Below are positions 33,301-43,659 of a stretch of DNA of 64,000 bases, in pieces. Position numbers and translations under genes: made by a program. The notes under the pieces were generated by a model. That model did no database searches and was not told where the DNA came from. It saw only the letters and a list, made by a program, of their open reading frames with translations. This DNA comes from Candidula unifasciata (Eukaryota; Mollusca; Gastropoda; Stylommatophora; Geomitridae). The stretch lies in the NCBI GenBank assembly GCA_905116865.2, contig CAJHNH020001136.1:479501-543500 (forward strand), written 5' to 3'. Every line of letters starts with the position of its first letter. Positions within the stretch are counted from its first letter, which is position 1.

Positions 33301-36300
33301 TACTATGCATTATGGGACAATAAGCACATCTTGTATTCACTGGTCACTACTTATCAAAACACTATGCAAGATCATTTTCAACGTACACAATTACATATGG
33401 TGCAGCACAATGAGGTTTCACATGAACGCTCCTAATATTTACCAGACTCGTTCTTTAACATTATGAGCCTTTTAGGTTCATTGCTGCAGACAATGCCTGC
33501 CTCCGTTCATCTCTGTGATTGGTCTTTTCTTTTTAGTTGTGACCCCAAGAGCTTGAAGGTCTTTCAGTAAATTAGACATAGCGCACATTTCCCCCAGATT
33601 TATTACAATTACTATGGTTTACTGTATTCAGAAATGTGCAAATTCCAGTGCCTGTATTGACTATTTTGATGCTGCTGATAATTTATACTATTACTTGATG
33701 TATGAATGAAATGATGTAGGAAAAAAGGGAGACTAGAAGGGCAGAATGTTAGACGGGCCTGTATGCCCAATTCTTAACCCGTTGAAAATAAAGTTTGTTC
33801 CCTTCTATAATGTTGTCCTGGTTTGCATCATAGTTTTTGTGTGCACAGTTTCTGTCTGCTATCTGTGATTCACGCCACATGATGCAACCATTACAGCCTA
33901 TTAGCCCTCACAATGCCAGTAATCAGTGGTAACTTAAAAAAATTATGGAATTTGATTACGCTTCATAGACAGGTTTAAAAAAAATGGATGTTATACCTGG
34001 CCCTTCAATTGTTGCCTGTATGTCTGTAACATCTTCCTCGTTCATAAAAACTTTGATTCCTTCCGGTGGATTTCGACATAAACTACTAATTTCTTTTGTA
34101 ACTTGTCGAATTATCTGCGGTGACAGATTTTCCACATTTGATACCTGTTGATACAAAAACAGACATGATATGATGTAAAGTTAGGAAAGGACAATTTTTT
34201 TTAGGCCAGTGGCACACTGGGCATATGATGATGGGCTACTTTTTTTATAGACCAACTGTCCACCAATGGGAGATGCGGTCAAAATTATATGTAGCACCTT
34301 TTTTTTTTATTTGTTTCCTGACACAAGTTTTAGCCACTGTGCTACCACAGCTTGATGATGCTAGACCACATACATAATTAGTCTATATGTTATTTATCTT
34401 TAAAAGATCCAATATTCCCTTTGGTTCAGGGACCCCATTTATTGGAGGTGTTGACCAAATGCTCCCCTAACAAGAATGTTTTAAAAGTCATTAATTGGGG
34501 GGGTTTTCTTTAAAGGTGCCACAGGTGAGGAACCAGCCATCTGCTTACAAAATAAGTCAAGTCTGCTGAATGAATGTGCAGGCGAAATGCAAGTTCTGGA
34601 ACAAGACAAACAACCAGAACTTTCCGCTGGAATTTAAAGCTGATAATTGCCAGCAAAAAAAGAAAAAAAAACCAAGACCCAAATAAAGTTTTCAAGCTGC
34701 TTTTGGGGAAAATGGCCTGAAAATAACACCTATAGAACAGCCCCATATTTCTTTTAAAAAAAACAACAACAGTTTTTGTGTGTGCAAGTCACAGGAGATA
34801 ACAATAATTTGATAAAATTTCACAACTGGAACAAGAACAAAATCAATATCAGAGATGGGCGACTGCAACAGTTTGGAATGTGTAGGGAAGCTGGTCATTA
34901 TTTACCATATCTGTTCATGCATAAGATGACCCCTATTTTTTTAAAGCCCAAAATTAAGGAATAAATATTTTTACACACTGTGTGTATAAGATGATCCTCA
35001 ATTACACTAAATATGGGAAAACATACTATCTTATTTAAAAAAAAAAAAAAAAAAAAAATTCCACATTACCACTATTTATGCATTTCTCCCAGATAACAGG
35101 CAAGAGATTTGTTTAATTACACAAGGTTTTATCTCACAGGGTCTCAATCCACAGAAGATTCGAACTGGGGTCTCCTACATGAGAGTCTAGTGTTCTTAAC
35201 CGTTCAGCAAGCTGTTCATCAGAAGACAACACCTGATTATAAACACACTAAGGACAGCATTTGATGCATACAAATGGAGAGCAGCTGAGAAGTTTTTAGA
35301 ACTGGTCATCATTTTAACAGAAGATACCACTTAACTATAGGCACATCGGCTAGGAAATCCCACCAGGTACAGGCACAGAAAGATGTTTTTCATAACACCC
35401 TGGCTCCCAGAGAAGCTAGGCCTAAAATGGTACCCAGGCAACACCTTCGGAAGTAAGGGCTGTCAGCACCATTTTGACGACATTCCCCCACTTAACGCCG
35501 ACTGGTCATAAACAACTGCGAGTCTAGCACAGCTTGCTTCTTCTTCTCTTCCACCTTGTACCTCAGTGAAGTGTCGGGTGGAGATGTAACATTTGTTGAT
35601 GAGCTCTGTCAAAAGCACTATCAAGAATGATGTTCATTTACGTAAGGCTGTTCTGAATGCCATCACTCCATCTATTCCGAGGTCTTAAGCTCGCTCTATA
35701 CCCATTGTAACATTTCAGTGTCGCTCGTTGTGGAAGATAGTACCAGAGCATTCTTGTTAGGTGACCAAACCCATTCATTTGTTGTTTTTGATGATCTGTA
35801 AGATTGGCTTTATTCCTAGCATTCATCTTATTTCGTAATCTGTCCTTTCTTGAAACTATTGCAGCTCTTCTAAGACATTTAACCTCTGCTGTCACAATTT
35901 TACATTTATTAGAGGATGTAAGTGTCCACATTTGGCACTGATAATATAGTGATGGCCAAAAAATAGTTCTGATAAGATTCATTTTATTACTACGGGGCGT
36001 CAATGGTGAGATAGTTGCCCTATTACTACATGATTAGCTTTGGCACATCTCGAGGTAATTTCTCTGTCCAGTTTTTCCATTGGATGTGAAAATTGATTTC
36101 AAATACTTGAATTCCTGTTTGTCTTAAGACTTTTAATTTTATTTCTAAATTGTCTTTCTGTCTTCGTAGTATTTATTATAATTTTATATTCCTCCCCTTT
36201 GTTATTAATTTTATTTAACACCACTTGCTACTGGTATGAAAATAGCCCATTACCACTTTACATGGGCAGAAATGGTCACTAATAATGAACTGCATTTCTA

Positions 36301-37758
36301 GTGTCTGCCTGTGTTGACACTTTCGGCTTTTGACTGTTATCTTGTGCACTTAATGCACGACTATAACGACTATGCTGTTGGATTTGCTAAGGGAGAGCGA
36401 TGGACATTCTGTGTGGTTTTCAGTGGTACAGGAAGTGAGCAACTTTGGGGTGACTCATCTTATGTGAAGCTCGAACTTCATTTACCTGATTACCACATTA
36501 AGAACTTCTTTTGTTCATATGAAGCAGATTATTAATACCAGAAATATTGTCTCTAGTATGAACTGACTGTGCTTTCTTAATTTATCGACATTTCATCTAC
36601 AACTGTCTGCATTCAAAAATATGCGCGCTACTGATTTATAAATGAGATCCACGGCACATTCACCTCTATTTTCCTCAGTCTTTTGTCTTGTAGTACTCTC
36701 TTATGATTTAATGTTTGTTATTAGTTTGCCTTTTATCAGTCTATCGTTCTGTTTTTCAGAAATGTTAATTTTTTTTATTGGTCTTTTGGTTTCCAGAATG
36801 TGTCTATTAGCAAATCTCACATATAGCTGGACCCTTCTCATGTCATTTGTGCAAGTTGATTGAAGATCCACATTTTTACACACCAGTCACAAGTTATTGG
36901 GTGTGGCCAAATCTGGCTAGGCTTCATAGAATATTTCCTGGTACCCATATTAGTCTCAGCTGACATCGAAAAGAGGGTGAATTAATTAGCTGACATGGAA
37001 GCAAATGTAAATTAAACATAATATTTGTCTGATGTAGTCGCAAGGAAGGCACCATCACGAGCTAAATTGTCATATATTTGTGCTGAATCATTTTGTAATT
37101 ATCTGGTTTTCTCAACTTAACTGTGGTTAATAAAGTGGAATGATAGTTTATTTCTTCTCATAAATCAATTATTGGTTACCTTCCTTCCACGTCTTGTCTT
37201 CCCTAACTCAGCTGCGACTTTCTGTACTTTTAAATTTATCCGTCATCATGGGCTCCTGCAAATGATTTCATGTTGGGTAAAAACACTTATTATTCTAGTA
37301 TACTACTCCGCCTAGTGAACAGAGTGCGCAAACTGTATTGTAACAGCAAGCGGTGTGGTTTCTGGAAGTCTAACTAAATGTCACAACCCTAAGAGATGAA
37401 GACGGCCAATGATGAATTGAATTATTACGACGGAGTAGTCATAGTCAGTCAGAACGAGAACGGCGATGATTTCTTGTGCTGAGTCTACGACGTGTCATAT
37501 TTTAGATAACACATACTCCTTTACTTTAATATCTTCATTATTTTGTATTACCATTGATTTAACTTTTTTTTTAACCATATTTTCGAAAACAAAAACTAAC
37601 AGAAATAAGCATTTGTATATAAATAAAATTGACTGCGTAGGGTGGATGGACATGAAAATCGAGATCCGGACAGTCCACCAAAATACTAGGGGATGATCGC
37701 TCACCAGGTTAAAAGAACTACGTCAACGAATCCAACACGATATACTTACGTTCGACAT
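27236..37758 (-). CDS. UBE2S: UBE2S, APC/C-associated K11-chain-extending E2 ubiquitin-conjugating enzyme (complete, 5 exons)
   Basis: Five exons on the minus strand splice in frame (37758-37750, 34144-33997, 32040-31850, 29857-29721, 27365-27236) to 615 nt, that is 204 residues plus a stop; human UBE2S has 222. UBE2S extends Lys11-linked ubiquitin chains on substrates of the anaphase-promoting complex in mitosis. The E2 fold is complete: an NVENL..IIR N-terminal helix, [11 protein letters not shown] near residues 50-60, FPSEPPK, the HPN motif at 87-89 and the catalytic cysteine at 97 in NGEICVN. The C-terminal tail is lysine-rich and ends LKRL, matching the LRRL end that docks vertebrate UBE2S on the APC/C. 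Introns hold LINE, SINE and R480 repeats. A possible poly(A) signal (AATAAA on the minus strand) lies at 26624-26619. Confidence 0.93.
27767..28026 (+). repeat. SINE-A copy, diverged
   Basis: CCCCATGTGGGTTCTGGGGC, the CTGCCTCCCCAACAAGCATG block and CGTAAGAGTCAAATAATTGG identify the family. The 3' third is decayed. It lies in UBE2S intron 4. Confidence 0.75.
28027..29720. other. UBE2S intron 4: old SINE-A pieces, otherwise unassigned
   Basis: 28845-28960 and 29245-29400 resemble decayed SINE-A (AACAAGAATGTTATAAAGAG and AAAGGCGACTAGCTAGGAG). The ORF across 28845-29324 is judged fortuitous. C-runs and T-runs occur at 29539-29600. Confidence 0.5.
29721..29857 (-). CDS. UBE2S: UBE2S coding exon 4
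   Basis: A 137-bp exon after a CTACAG acceptor encodes TVKCLL, then [20 protein letters not shown] and the helix TEIHAKPL. This is the C-terminal helical part of the UBC fold, including the NPES-LN signature of UBE2S. It ends in phase 2 at a GTAATA donor (29720). Confidence 0.93.
29858..30519. repeat. UBE2S intron 3 part with (GA)n microsatellite
   Basis: A (GA)n run at 30301-30348 is followed by GCTCCTCCAAGAAAACAGT and a second, shorter run at 30368-30383 with the same GCTCCTCCAAGAAAACAGT after it, so a local tandem duplication enlarged the microsatellite. The rest is unassigned. Confidence 0.75.
30520..30800 (-). mobile_element. RTE-like LINE fragment
   Basis: The minus strand contains [17 protein letters not shown], then after a shift the [12 protein letters not shown] region, as in RTE-type C-termini (CLRR...R.D..R...R....I....W.GH..RM). 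Confidence 0.55.
30935..31815 (+). repeat. R480 interspersed repeat interrupted by SINE-A and with an expanded 37-bp unit
   Basis: Collinear with 60541-61035 (GTTTAGTGCTCCT, ACTATGAGCTGTGATTATCG, TATGGTTTGCYAGATCAAAT). A SINE-A lies at 31332-31616. After it, the unit AGCAATTATGGGCCAAGCTC with GTTTGCTGTGATGCCAT is repeated about four times (31647-31799), where the other copy has one. It ends CGTAACGACTAACTAACTGA, resembling the (TAAC)n LINE tail. It ends 35 bp from UBE2S exon 3. Confidence 0.82.
31332..31616 (+). repeat. SINE-A copy inside R480
   Basis: TCCCCGTGTGGGTTCTGGGG starts the copy and GCGAAGAAGAAGAA ends it. The flanks TTTGCAACTG and TTTGTGACTG form an imperfect duplication, and the uninterrupted R480 copy at 60.94 kb reads straight through this point. 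Confidence 0.85.
31850..32040 (-). CDS. UBE2S: UBE2S coding exon 3 (catalytic core)
   Basis: This 191-bp exon has a TTTCAG acceptor and a strong GTGAGT donor (31849). It encodes AGTPYAGG, the FPSEPPK strand, KIFHPNV and the active-site cysteine in NGEICVN, then ELGIKHILL. All the elements of the E2 catalytic core are intact. The R480 interspersed repeat ends only about 35 bp beyond the donor. Confidence 0.95.
32044..32732. other. UBE2S intron 2 part, no recognisable feature
   Basis: AT-rich; no exon or transposon frame was recognised. Confidence 0.5.
32733..33170 (-). mobile_element. RTE-like LINE, 3' end
   Basis: A minus-strand frame encodes [20 protein letters not shown], then [20 protein letters not shown] and Q-S-S-F-F-G-H-V-M. 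The 3' end reads ATGATCGCCCACGCCAG then CGGCAAGGCACCTGA (IAHASRQGT and a stop), the common end of such LINEs. A 50-bp copy of this tip occurs at 41047-41100. Confidence 0.78.
33171..33996. other. UBE2S intron 2 part, mostly unassigned
   Basis: 33470-33590 (-) could be a LINE remnant ([12 protein letters not shown] in one frame). The rest shows nothing recognised. Confidence 0.4.
33997..34144 (-). CDS. UBE2S: UBE2S coding exon 2
   Basis: A 148-bp exon follows a CAACAG acceptor and starts in phase 0 ([14 protein letters not shown]). It encodes the N-terminal helix, the PPEGIKVF strand and the start of the TIEGP motif, then ends in phase 1 at a GTATAA donor (33996). Confidence 0.92.
34230..34345 (-). 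repeat. SINE-B, old partial copy
   Basis: TTTTATAGACCAACTGTCCA and GGAGATGCGGTCAAAATT match the plus-strand layout of SINE-B at 14889-14940. Confidence 0.5.
34415..34655 (+). repeat. SINE-A, old copy
   Basis: GGTTCAGGGACCCCATT, AACAAGAATGTTTTAAAAGT, GAGGAACCAGCCATCTGC and CCAGAACTTTCCGCTGGA follow the family order. Confidence 0.6.
34656..35144. other. UBE2S intron 1 part, A-rich, unassigned
   Basis: A-runs at 34755 and 35037-35059; no recognised coding or repeat family. Confidence 0.45.
35145..35215 (-). repeat. tRNA-like SINE head
   Basis: The minus strand reads AGCTTGCTGAACGGTTAAGA and later CAGTTCGAATCTTC, close to the tRNA-like segment at 335-405. Confidence 0.5.
35400..35515 (+). repeat. 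SINE-B 3' part
   Basis: TACCCAGGCAACACCTTCGG, AAGTAAGGGCTG and CCCACTTAACGCCGACTGGT correspond to the 3' body of SINE-B at 45299-45376. Confidence 0.5.
35525..36210 (-). mobile_element. RTE-like LINE fragment with GAA-type tail
   Basis: A 121-codon minus frame encodes [20 protein letters not shown], then [21 protein letters not shown] and [13 protein letters not shown]. It is the same group as 54042-57116 (FFKAYLFQLC..., TTEMRCLRRAVGV). The tail is GAAGAGAAGAAGAAG. It lies in UBE2S intron 1. Confidence 0.75.
36211..37749. other. UBE2S intron 1 part: dispersed repeat and unassigned sequence
   Basis: 36330-36530 (+) is a copy of the dispersed repeat at 9501 (CATTCTGTGTGGTTTTCAGT, then GGGGTGACTCAT). 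The remainder is AT-rich and unrecognised. Confidence 0.45.
37750..37758 (-). CDS. UBE2S: UBE2S coding exon 1 (three codons)
   Basis: ATG TCG AAC is followed directly by a GTAAG donor at 37749-37745. Joined to exon 2 it gives MSNVSNVENL, which parallels the human start MNSNVENL. The coding part is only 9 nt, too short for any ORF search. The transcribed exon would extend upstream (above 37758) as 5' UTR. Confidence 0.78.
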
Positions 37759-38190
37759 TTTATCTGCGAAGAAAAGCTACACGGATTATGAATACAGCCA
37801 AAAAGCAATGATGGAATTCACTCCCATGAAAGAAAAGGAGGGATGATATGTCGAGATGTGTCCCAACTGGAAGAGCTCCGACATCACAAGGAGGAAGCTT
37901 CTAAACCCACTACCTAATTTTGACCAATGGCGGTGTTGCGTTTCGGTTTTCATGGTTCGTTTTATGTAATTTTTGTCATATTTATCGCATTTGAGATTTT
38001 TGAAGGTTTTTTTTTTCAAAATTAGATACGCTCAAAGTAAATATTTATAATATATTTGTTGTTTAAAAAAAATAGTTTGATGATTATGCTATGAGCACAT
38101 GCGAGATGTAAACAAAGCAGATATACGACAAGTGTGGGAATAGGGTCTTTATGGAACTGTTTGTTGTTTACTGACACACTATCTTTGTCA
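37759..38190 (-). promoter_or_regulatory. presumed UBE2S 5' UTR and promoter region
   Basis: The region lies directly upstream of the UBE2S start on the minus strand. No TATA box or other clear element was recognised, so this rests on position only. Confidence 0.35.
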
Positions 38191-38191
38191 T

Positions 38192-38204
38192 TTGAGAGAG
38201 AAAG

Positions 38205-38267
<63 letters not shown>
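38192..38267. repeat. (GA)n microsatellite
   Basis: About 75 bp of AGAGAG with one GAAAGAGAGG interruption near the start. Confidence 0.95.
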
Positions 38268-38269
<2 letters not shown>

Positions 38270-38271
38270 AC

Positions 38272-39030
38272 CTACGTTAGTGGTAAATGGTCCTTACGAA
38301 ATAGTTTTCTTCAAAGTCGGAGTGCTGAAGAAGCTAAAGGTCTACAAAGCCGTAATTCTTCCAGCACTGCTCTACGCTTGCGAAACATGGGCTGTGTATC
38401 AGCACCATGTCAAAAAGTTGAATAAGTTTCATATAACTTGTCTGAGAAAACTGCTCAAAGACAAATAGCAAGATAAGATCCCAAATACTGTGGTTCTTGA
38501 TAGGGCAAAACTGCCTAGCAGCCACACGATACTGAAGAATTGTCAACTGTGTTGAGCTGGTCACATAGCTCACATGCCAGACTATCGCCTTCTAGAGTAT
38601 TTTATGGGGAGCTCCGGCAAGGGAAGATATCCTTGGGAGGACAGAAAAAGCGCTATAAAAACACTAACAAAACTGCCCTCAATTCTTTTGGCGTCAACAC
38701 TGTGCCATTGGAGGCGTCTGCATAGGGCCGTTCTGGATGGCGTACACCCCTCAGGCATGGTGCATCAGCCTGCCAGGCAGCGGAGGTTGCACATGCAGAG
38801 AAAAGGAGGCAGACTAGATAGAACCCTATTGCTCATCCAACTCTTCCTGCGGCATAAACCTGTTGTTCGTACTGCTCAAGAGCTTTCGGGGCTCATATTG
38901 GACTAAGCCACCTTCGTACTCATAATCGTTGATCACTACTACTTTGGATGAAAAGTGGTCTTCATCACTAGTGATAGACGAACAACAAACAACCAGGTGT
39001 GAAGAAGAAGAAGACGAAGAAGCAAGATCG
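38272..39030 (+). mobile_element. LINE C-terminal region with GAA tail
   Basis: [40 protein letters not shown] and LRKLLKDK, then after shifts WAGHIAHMPDYRLLEYF and a RRLHRAVLDGV end. It finishes with a GAAGAAGAAGAAGACGAAGA tail. A 19.9-kb fragment belongs to the same family. Frameshifts make it inactive. Confidence 0.75.
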
Positions 39031-39765
39031 GGTTGCACACCAACTGTAACTAAAATAGTGCGCAAACTATATGTTTGATCACAGACCTGGCTGACGTTCG
39101 GGAACATTGAACATCTCATGGCTGGCAGTTTGCATCGATGCCATTTTTCGGTTTGTACATATGACTTTAAAAAAAAAAAACTGATTAGTATTATGCTCTA
39201 AATTTGAAATGTTAAAAGAATTCAACAGAGCCATTATATTTGCTGTGGTGAAATTAAATACTGCGTACATATATACTATATTGTATTATTTCTTCTTCTT
39301 CTTCAGCGTTCGACATCAGTCTAAACATTGAGTCCTGTCTGGGTCACAAAAATAGGATTGTGCGTTTAACTTTAAGGTCGCCACCGGTCCCCCGTAGCTT
39401 CTCTTTCAATCTCCATTCTGCCTTCTCCACTCCCGCTTGAAAGACTGCTTTAGCGCTGTTTTGGTTTCCTTATAGCTGTGTGGTGGATGAGGTTGTGGAA
39501 GAATACTCCCAGGTTTGTCAACTCATCTGCTCTTTCATTTACTTGAATACCACAGTGGGCTGGTATCCACTGCAAGACCAGTTCTGCTTCCTTGGAGAGT
39601 AAGCCAATGTTGGTCCTTAGATCTGCAGTTAGTTTGTCTTGTTTTTTGCTTGATAGTGCTTGAAGAACAGACAATGAGTCACTAAGTATAACAATTTTGT
39701 GCCCTCTGTGTTCTTGATTGATGAGATGTTGGACTGCAGAAAGGAGTGCAGATGTCACCTGCTGG

Positions 39766-39792
39766 TAGAGAGAGAGAGAGAGAGAGAGAGAG
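39766..39792. repeat. (GA)n tract inside RNase H coding region
   Basis: On the minus strand the TC repeat replaces the RNase H segment where the family has its second acidic residue, and it shifts the frame. Confidence 0.85.
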
Positions 39793-41046
39793 TTTCCGCT
39801 CTACTGCTATGGGGTTTAATGTATATTTCACAACCCCCCTTTCTGACTGCATCTGTAGCAGAGCCGTCGGTGAAAACCTGAGTCCAAGTGGAGTTTGGAT
39901 ACTTCTCATCAAGCATAACAAGAGCCAGGGTTCTCTGTTGTGTCTCCGTCTGGGCATCTTTTGAAGTGATCCCTGGTACCTTTAGGACTACATTTGCCTT
40001 CTCTGGCTTGCTTGTCCATGGTTCTGACCTAAGTTTTTCGCACAGTGCTACGTCTCTTTCAAGCAGATCTCGGTGCTGTCTGTAGAGTTCTCTAGCAAGG
40101 TGGTTGGGGCTCTGACGCTTCAGTCTGTTTTTGGTTCTCTCTTGAAATTTAAAATGCAGTGGATGACTTTCAAGTCTTTTTAATTTCTCATACTGTAAAA
40201 GAGTTTTGTTTTGTCTTCTGAGTTCGAGTGGTTCCGTATCTGCTATCCTCTCTATCTCTCTGATGGGAGTGTTTTTCATGGCTCCGAGAACAATCCTTAA
40301 TCCCATATTCTGAACCTTGTCCAGTTTTCCCATTGTTGTCTTGGCTGCTGCAGCCCATGCAGTGGAGGCATATTCCATGACTGGCCTAACTGCTCCAATA
40401 TATACTTGTTTTAGGATTCTGGAGTTAGCGCCCCATGTGGTACCCTCTAATTTTTTCATCACTGCAAGCTTCTTGAATGCTTTCCCCTGTACTGCTTCTA
40501 TGTTTGACTTCCAAGTTAGTCGCGAAACAAGTGTAACGCCAAGAAAGGTAGGAGTGTCAGTCTGTGGAATGAGCTGGTTTTTTATCCAAATTTTGATTTT
40601 TTCTTTTTTGGGGGAGAGAGAGAAAAGTGATGCTGTGCTTTTTGAATTATTTAGCTTTAGACCCTACTTTTCGGTCCAGGCTTCTACATTTTCCACAGTT
40701 TTCTGTAACAGATATGAGGCTGTGGTAGTGTATTCGGAGGCTGTCCAAACTGCAAAGTCATCAGCATGTAGGGTATTATAAACGTGCTGGTATCAGGTTG
40801 TTGTGATATCATTTATGTAAACCAGGAACAGAGTTGGTGCTCTATTTCCTGTGCCAGATATGTCAACTGGTCCTCCGTGTTTCTGTGCTGTCTGTATTAT
40901 GTCTGTGTGGTGGTGATTACAGAGTTTGTCTCCAAGAACCACATTAGTCTTTTATTTACTAATTTCTCCATCAATTTTCCTACACAACTAAGAAAGCTGT
41001 AGCTTTTTGGGTCTCTTCTGTCTCTACCCTTTTTAAGGATAGGCTG

Positions 41047-41100
41047 GTTATGGAGAGGCATGATCGCCCACGCCAATCGACAAGGCACCTGATGATGATG
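41047..41100 (+). mobile_element. ~50-bp RTE-like LINE tip inserted in the RNase H LINE
   Basis: GGCATGATCGCCCACGCCAA, then GACAAGGCACCTGATGATGA, matches the last 45 bp of the LINE at 32733 (read on its own strand) plus an ATG-repeat tail, and breaks the LINE frame between a conserved W-K-E-A-L-I-H and PILKKG. Confidence 0.7.
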
Positions 41101-42165
41101 ATGTGGATGAGAGCTTCCTTCCAGGCTGGCGGTACACCTTTTTGCCAGCTCTGGTTGAAAATGCAGAGAAGACACTTTTTGGCAGCAGGTCCAAGATGAG
41201 AGAGAAATTCGTTTGAAATGCCGTCCTGGGGCTTTCTTCATTTTCAACTCTCCAATTCCAACTTCCAGCTCTTGCATAGTAAACTTTTCTGACATGCAGG
41301 CCTCGGTTGTTTTCGTGCTAGAGTCTGCTAGAAGAGTCTTGGTCTGGTTTCGTACTTCTTTTATTCTTTGCATGGGAATATGAACCTCAGTTTCCTTCTG
41401 GTGTGTTTCAGCTAGCACATCTGCTGCTACCTTGCCAGTAACCGCTCCATCGTCTGTTAGGAGTACAACTCTGGCTTTTTTTCTGTCTTGTCTCAATTCA
41501 GGCTTTTTGTGAGATTCCACAGACGCGAAGTGTCCTTCTCGAGGTTAAATGACGCCGTCTTTTTGTGCCAGCTTTCCCTCATCTGATTATTTCTCTCTTT
41601 GATGAAGACTGCTTTTGCTCTGTTATGAAGTATAACATTTTTATCTGTCGGATCCTCTTCTCCATATTTTCCCTCCTAGTACTAAGTTTGGAGTGCAGAG
41701 TGTCCAGTTCAGGTGACCAGTAAGGTTTAAAGTTTTTCCTGCTACCTCGTGGTATGTTACCCTTGGCTGCATTTAGAATAGTTGTGTTGAGGATCGTCAG
41801 TTTGGCATTTATTTCCAGTCTTCTGAGGAAGACTCTCTTCAACATGTCATCCAAATGGGAAGTGAAAAGGCTCCAGTTAGCCTTTTTGTAGTTCCATCTG
41901 GGAGGGTTCTTTTCCTTAGTAACCTCTCTACTGTTGTTAATAGACAGGATTACGGGCCTGTGATCACTGCCTCCCAGCTGTTGACATACATCCCGGCTTG
42001 TAACTTTCTCCACATCTTCAGTTGCTATAGCCAAGTCTGGAGTGCTAGTTTTCCTCCAAGCTCGAGAGAAGAATGTGTCTAGGTCGTCACGATGATTTAT
42101 CAGAACGAGAGTGTTTCTGATTATCCAGTTTTCTACCTCTTCTCCTTTCGCTCTGATAACATAAC

Positions 42166-42300
42166 ATATCATAACATAGCACTCTGATTTGTATGCCCGT
42201 CTCGCCTTTTCTCTGAATGTTAAGTGTCGGCCAGATCCGCTGGTCACTCCCAGCTGCATCATTCTCTTCAGACAGTGATCCGGGTAGAATGGACCCTGTC
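42166..42300 (-). mobile_element. LINE-B fragment adjoining the RNase H LINE
   Basis: MMQLGVTSGSGRHLTFREKA and RRAYKSE correspond to MRHLGVTRGSGRLTTLRGKA and RRTYNQI in other LINE-B copies. The reading passes straight into the other LINE at about 42165. Confidence 0.75.
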
Positions 42301-42854
42301 AGCTGGGGACATCACTCCATCTAAGGAAGCTCTTCCTGACAGAAAAGCACGTTAATTAAGGCGGAGGTGCCGGACCGAAAGGCACAGATAGATCAGAAAG
42401 GTGTCCTAGCCGAACCTGAAAACTACGGTACCATGCTGTTCCATCTGTAATGTCAGTGACCGAAAATTAGACCGATGGATTTGATGTTGAGCCTGTTGAC
42501 CCTACCAGCCAGGCGCAGTACTGGTAACCTCCGCCTTCCCTTGACCCTACCAGCCAGGCGCAGTACCGGTAACCTCCGCCTTCCCTTGACCCAACCAGCC
42601 AGGCTCAGTACCGGGCACCTCCGCCTCTCCTCGAAGTAGACCAACAGAAGTTAAAACAAGATGTACGGAACAGTGGAAGACATGGATCTGCCCTACAGAC
42701 TTCAAAGAGGCCTGTGACCTTTTCATAGGAAAAAGGGGCAACGAGAAGAAAGAAGACTGCGGTGATTTATTTGTGTCCCTGCACTGTCAGCTTGCTATCA
42801 AAGAGCTCACAAAGTCGACGTGAATGCACATTTTCTACATCTTTTCATTACCCA
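42301..42854. repeat. 45-bp tandem repeat and unassigned flank
   Basis: Three units starting TTGACCCTACCAGCCAGGCG and ending CCTCCGCCTTCCC lie at 42496-42630; the third is diverged. Nothing is recognised in the flanks. Confidence 0.75.
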
Positions 42855-43525
42855 CCAATGTAGTATAAAAAAATGAAGTAATGCAGAATTCATAGTTCGC
42901 CACATATCGGGTTGAAAAGTACTTGTCTGAAGCAAGTTAAGGAATTGAAATATCTAGAAAGTATATTCTCGGAGGACGGGAGAATAGATCGGGAAATAAA
43001 AACAAGATGCCATCGAGCCAGTGCACTTATATATCAGCTGACAACGATATTATGACATCTAAATATAAGTATGAGCAATGAACAGATTATAAACAGCATA
43101 TTCATACCAATACTGCACTATCAGTGTACCAGTTCCCTACTTGGATATTATCAAAGGCTACCCTATTTAAAATTTTTACTTGTAAAAGGAGATGCCTGAG
43201 AAAAGCCGCAAAATTACCCTCTGAGACAAAGTTACAAATAATATTATCAGACTAGGAACAATGCAATGCAGCAAATTCATAGAAAAACAGGAGATAAAAT
43301 TGTTTGGTTATTAAGTAAGAATACAACAAAGCAGCTACACGCACAGGCGCTACACATGAAAAGATCTGAAGTGAAATCAAGAGGCCACCCAAGGAGAAAA
43401 TGGATTGATGATATTAAAGAGCTTCTACATCGACACAGAATGACATTGGCAATTGCTGCCCGTCAAGCAATGGATAGCAGTCTGTTCCTCCCCACAGCAT
43501 TTAACGGCAGAAGCAGTGTTGCCAC
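42855..43525 (+). mobile_element. RTE-like LINE fragment
   Basis: Frames with many stops give LKYLESIFSEDGRIDREIKT-like sequence (compare FKYLGTTFTEDGKLDKEIDI at 56530), then CRHRASALIYQL and a final ARQAMDSSLFLP (compare ARRARNRTLYLP). Confidence 0.65.
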
Positions 43526-43659
43526 TTTTCTTTGACAAAAAACATCCAGAACGGAGTCAAAAAATATCTAATAATATCTAAATTGGCGCTGGGAAACATC
43601 TAGAAAAAAACATCCAAATGGGAAGAGTAACAAATTACATAGTAATTGAAATGACTTAC

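Larger units (their letters stand above)
39290..42165 (-). mobile_element. RNase H LINE, long degraded copy (EN end, RT, RNase H)
   Basis: Read from 42165 down: the end of an APE-type endonuclease (GGSDHRPVILSINN), a linker, the RT start (PILKKG.DRRDPKSY), the catalytic box as LHADDF near 40771-40751, the thumb (GTTWGANSRILKQVYIGAVR), then RNase H with VFTDGS (39878-39861), VILSDSL (about 39690) and PAHCGIQVNERADEL. A GAA tail lies at 39291-39305. Frameshifts, a 50-bp foreign insert at 41047-41100 and a GA microsatellite at 39766-39792 disrupt it. LINE-B sequence abuts the 5' side. Confidence 0.82.
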
